Shown here piece after piece: positions 15,555-18,305 of a stretch of DNA of 18,305 bases; position 1 is the first letter of the stretch; every line of letters begins with the position of its first letter. The translations under genes were made by a program, and so were the position numbers. Below the pieces are notes generated by a model that was not told where the DNA came from, searched no databases, and saw only the letters and a list, made by a program, of their open reading frames with translations. The stretch comes from JBJXHB01 sp046160725 (GTDB lineage: Bacteria; Pseudomonadota; Gammaproteobacteria; Burkholderiales; Burkholderiaceae_C): NCBI GenBank assembly GCA_046160725.1, contig JBJXHB010000509.1, positions 1 to 18,305 of the forward strand, read 5' to 3'.

Positions 15555-17359
15555 CTGCCTCCAACGAAACCGCCGAGCGCCGCGAGCGGCCGCGCGACCA
15601 GGTGCGCGACCAGGTGCGCGAGCTGCACGACCAGACGCCGGCGTCGCTGGTCGGCAACCTGATCGGCTGGGCCGTCCTCTTTGCCATGTACCGCGGCGAG
15701 GCGCCCGCCCAGGTGCTGTGGGGCTGGACGGCGCTGCAGCTCGGCCTGTGGGTGGCCCGCGCCGTCCTCTACTGGCGCTGGCCGGGCGAGCAGGCTGACA
15801 TGGTGGTGCTGCGGCGCTGGCGCGGCTGGTGGTACGGGCTGTTGCTGGGCACGGCCTTCGGCTGGGCCGCGGCGGTGTGGTCGTTCTATGGCCTGGGCGA
15901 CAGCTTCCACACGCTGGGGCTGATCCTGGTGGTGTACAGCTACTGCCTGGGCGCGGTCGCGTTGCTGGCGTCGCAGTTCCCGATCTACCTGGCCTTCCTC
16001 ACCATGGTGCTGGTGCCGACCATTGCCCGCATCGTGGTGGACCGCGCGTCGCCGTACCACCTGGAGCTGGCCGGCATCCTGACCCTGCTGTTCCTGGTCA
16101 CCGCCGTCACCGGTCGGTCGTACCGGCGCGCCTTCGAGCATGCGGTCGAGCTCAAGCAGCGCACCGAGACCCTGCTGGGCCAGCTGCGCCATGAGAAGAG
16201 CGCTGCCGACGAGGCCCGGCGCGATGCCGAGACCGCCAACCGGGCCAAGACCCAGTTCTTCGCCGCGGCCAGCCACGACCTGCGCCAGCCGCTGCATGCG
16301 CTGGGCCTGTTTGCCGAGGCCCTGCGCGGCAAGGTGCAGGACGAGTCGGTGGTCAACCTGGTCAACAGCATCAACTCATCGGTCGATGCGCTGGAGGGCC
16401 TGTTCTCGGAGCTGCTGGACATCACCCGCATCGACACCGGTGGCGTCGATGTGCGCCCTGTGGACTTCACGCTGGAAGAGGTATTCCGCAAGGTGCGGCT
16501 GCACTTCGAGCCGGTGGCATTCGAGAAGGGCCTGGCCTTGACGCTGCGTGGCGGCCGGCATGCGGTCCATGCCGACCCGGTGCTGGTCGAGCGGGTGGTG
16601 CGCAACCTGGTGTCCAACGCCATCCGCTACACCGACGACGGCGGCGTGCTGGTCGGTGCGCGGCGGCGTGGCGCCCAAGTGGTGCTGCAGGTCTGGGACT
16701 CCGGGCGCGGCATACCGCAGGCCGACCAGGACCGCGTGTTCGAGGAGTTCGTGCAGCTGGACGTGCAGGTGGGCGACGGCACGTCGCACCACCGCAAGGG
16801 GCTGGGCCTGGGGCTGTCCATCGTGCGCCGTCTGGCCGCGCTGATGAACGCGCCGCTGTCGCTGCGCTCGCGGGTCGGCCATGGCACGGTCTTCATGATG
16901 GAGCTGCCGCTGGGCCGGCCGCCGCGTGCCGACGCGCCGCCGACGTCAATGCGCGCCAATCCGATGCTGACGCTGGACCGGCAGCTGATCGTGGTGGTGG
17001 AGGACGACGCCGCGGTAAAGGGCGGGCTGGAGGTGCTGCTCAAGAGCTGGGGTGCCAGCGTGATCGGCTTCGACACGCTGGCCGCCTGCCGCCAGTGGGC
17101 CGCGGCGGCCGAGCCCGCGATGCTCAAGCCCAGCCTGCTGATCGCCGACTATCGACTTGAGAACGGCGCCAGCGGCATCCAGGCCATCGAGCTGATGCGC
17201 TCGGTCTTCCAGCCCGACCTGCCGGCCATCATCGTCACCGGCAGCACGCTGTCCGACCTGGAGGCCGCCGCGCACACGCATGGCTTCCATCTGCTGATCA
17301 AGCCCGTGGTGCCCAACCGCCTGCGCGCCATGATCGCCTTCAAGCTGAACGTGCGCTGA
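15551..17359 (+). CDS. membrane hybrid histidine kinase with C-terminal receiver
   Basis: The 602-residue kinase starts with a basic, charged N-terminus (RDQVRDQVRE, from two 12-bp tandem units), then about six membrane helices (roughly 32-186) with very short loops. A coiled coil (about 193-235) leads to HisKA with H242 in FFAAASHDLRQPLHALGLF. The ATPase domain has N356 in RNLVSNAIRYT, DSGRGIP (383-389) and KGLGLGLSIV (417-426). The receiver (about 477-600) has E484, D485 and D486, phospho-acceptor D533 in LLIADYRL, T563 and K584. The start ATG at 15551 overlaps the radical SAM stop, and the stop overlaps the next ATG (TGATG), so all three are co-translated. The SHDLRQPLHAL type commonly pairs with LuxR-type regulators such as the one at 13264. 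The signal may be membrane-borne or the radical SAM product; this is inference. Confidence 0.94.
   Translation: MTASNETAERRERPRDQVRDQVRELHDQTPASLVGNLIGWAVLFAMYRGEAPAQVLWGWTALQLGLWVARAVLYWRWPGEQADMVVLRRWRGWWYGLLLGTAFGWAAAVWSFYGLGDSFHTLGLILVVYSYCLGAVALLASQFPIYLAFLTMVLVPTIARIVVDRASPYHLELAGILTLLFLVTAVTGRSYRRAFEHAVELKQRTETLLGQLRHEKSAADEARRDAETANRAKTQFFAAASHDLRQPLHALGLFAEALRGKVQDESVVNLVNSINSSVDALEGLFSELLDITRIDTGGVDVRPVDFTLEEVFRKVRLHFEPVAFEKGLALTLRGGRHAVHADPVLVERVVRNLVSNAIRYTDDGGVLVGARRRGAQVVLQVWDSGRGIPQADQDRVFEEFVQLDVQVGDGTSHHRKGLGLGLSIVRRLAALMNAPLSLRSRVGHGTVFMMELPLGRPPRADAPPTSMRANPMLTLDRQLIVVVEDDAAVKGGLEVLLKSWGASVIGFDTLAACRQWAAAAEPAMLKPSLLIADYRLENGASGIQAIELMRSVFQPDLPAIIVTGSTLSDLEAAAHTHGFHLLIKPVVPNRLRAMIAFKLNVR
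15593..15616 (+). repeat. 12-bp tandem duplication in the kinase N-terminus
   Basis: Two exact copies of CGCGACCAGGTG (15593-15604 and 15605-15616), followed by a partial third, encode RDQVRDQVRE. Expansion or loss of a unit keeps the reading frame and changes the length of the charged segment before the first membrane helix. Confidence 0.8.
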
Positions 17360-18305
17360 TGGACCTGCAGTTCAGAGTCGGGCGCACACAGGCGCTGACG
17401 GCGCGGGCCCATGACCAGCCGCTGACCAGCGGCGGCCTGGTCGCGGCCTGGCGCGAGCTGCCGCCCGACACCTGGCCGGACGACCAGGCCGCGGCCCGCG
17501 TGGGCGGCCTGCTGGCCCATGAGCAGCGGCTGTCCCAGCGGCTTCACGGGCTGCCCGGGACCGAGCATCCCAGTGCCTGGATGAAGGGCGCCCGTGCCGA
17601 CGGCTACCAGGCCCTGGCCGAGCGCTCCGGACGGCTGCTGCAGGTGCACCTGCCGTTGTGGTGGAGCGTGCCGCTGGTGCTGTACCAGGTGGAAAGCGTG
17701 CTGACCCTGACCTTGCCGCTGGCCGAAACCCGCGACGAGCTGCTGGCCTTGGCGCTGGACCACCTGCCGCGCGGCTGGCGCCTGAGCGCGGGCGTCTCGG
17801 TGCGGCTGGAGGTGCAGACCCGCGTCTACTGGGGCGCCCGTGCCGTGACCGGCAAGGCCACCCGGCCGGCCAAGGTGCCGGGATTCTCGCTGTGCACCAT
17901 CCGCAGCGAGGCCGTTGCCAGCACGCGCGACCTCTTCGTGCTGGACCATGGCAAGCCGAGCGGCGACACGCTGGATGACGGCGACCGCATGCCGCAGGTG
18001 CAGCGTGCCTTGCGTGGCGGCCTGGGGCTGCTGGTGGCCGTCCCGGTGCTGTCCTTCGAGCGGCCCGGCCGCTCTGTCGCAGGGCATCTGCGCCACTGGT
18101 GGGACATGGCGCTGCGCCGCCTGGGCTACCGGGCCGTCGGCGACCGTGACCCGACCTTTGTCGAGCGCATGCGCCGCGACGAGGACTGGTGGGCCGCGCA
18201 GCTCGGCCATGCACCCTTGGCCTGGCGGCCGCTGCGCCAGCAGGCGCTGGCCGGTGCCTTGCTGCGCCCGGCCAGCCATGCCGCGGCCCGGGCGCCGGCC
18301 GGTGC
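17359..18305 (+). CDS. uncharacterised tryptophan-rich protein, 3' end outside window
   Basis: An ATG at 17359 overlaps the kinase stop (TGATG) and opens a frame without a stop to the window edge, giving at least 315 residues. I recognise no family. There is no signal peptide and no clear membrane helix. The sequence is rich in Arg, Leu and Trp, with three WW pairs (101-102, 247-248, 277-278) and the blocks HLPLWWSVPLVLYQVESV, VYWGARAVTG and HLRHWWDMALRRLGYR. The middle part (about 95-200) looks beta-rich and the end helical. Codon use and composition match the neighbours, and translational coupling to the kinase argues that it is a real gene of the same operon. It could be a target, partner or ligand-binding accessory of the kinase or radical SAM enzyme, but no function can be assigned. 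Confidence 0.75.
   Translation, partial: MDLQFRVGRTQALTARAHDQPLTSGGLVAAWRELPPDTWPDDQAAARVGGLLAHEQRLSQRLHGLPGTEHPSAWMKGARADGYQALAERSGRLLQVHLPLWWSVPLVLYQVESVLTLTLPLAETRDELLALALDHLPRGWRLSAGVSVRLEVQTRVYWGARAVTGKATRPAKVPGFSLCTIRSEAVASTRDLFVLDHGKPSGDTLDDGDRMPQVQRALRGGLGLLVAVPVLSFERPGRSVAGHLRHWWDMALRRLGYRAVGDRDPTFVERMRRDEDWWAAQLGHAPLAWRPLRQQALAGALLRPASHAAARAPAG

Overview
The window is uniformly GC-rich (by eye roughly 70%), gene-dense bacterial chromosome. The ribF-ileS-lspA order, a DUF1841 protein, a two-component hybrid kinase with an SHDLRQPLHAL H-box and the general protein style point to a betaproteobacterium of the order Burkholderiales, perhaps the Rubrivivax/Leptothrix group. That placement is inference from family resemblance, not a database match. 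No tRNA, rRNA, insertion sequence, prophage or CRISPR array is visible, and base composition does not suggest recent transfer.

Region 1 (1-4417, + strand) is an aldehyde oxidoreductase operon: a tungsten/molybdenum-pterin AOR catalytic subunit, an FAD/NAD(P)-dependent oxidoreductase, a MoaD/ThiS-like sulfur carrier ending in Gly-Gly, an unrecognised 101-residue protein, and a small exported protein that probably starts at TTG. A perfect 12-bp terminator-like hairpin lies between the first two genes. The set resembles the NAD-linked AOR of Aromatoleum rather than the single-subunit archaeal enzyme. An electron-transfer subunit is expected just upstream, and the last bases of an upstream gene may be visible.

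Region 2 (4445-10002, - strand) is a flavin and housekeeping block in the order ribF, ileS, lspA, FMN riboswitch, ribH2. ribF makes FMN and FAD, ileS charges tRNA-Ile, and lspA removes lipoprotein signal peptides, starting inside the ileS stop codon. After a 390-base gap holding a textbook FMN riboswitch comes a type II lumazine synthase. FMN made by RibF should therefore feed back on RibH2, and the flavin supply also serves the FAD subunit of region 1.

Region 3 (10010-12403, - strand) holds a membrane hybrid histidine kinase immediately upstream of ribF, and a DUF1841 protein.

Region 4 (12552-18305, + strand) holds an orphan ParA-like ATPase and then a tightly packed cluster: a NarL/FixJ response regulator, a B12-binding-type radical SAM enzyme, a membrane hybrid histidine kinase (ATGA overlap), and an unrecognised tryptophan-rich protein that runs off the window (TGATG overlap). 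A radical SAM enzyme placed between a regulator and its probable kinase, with translational coupling through to an unknown protein, is the best candidate here for an undescribed system.
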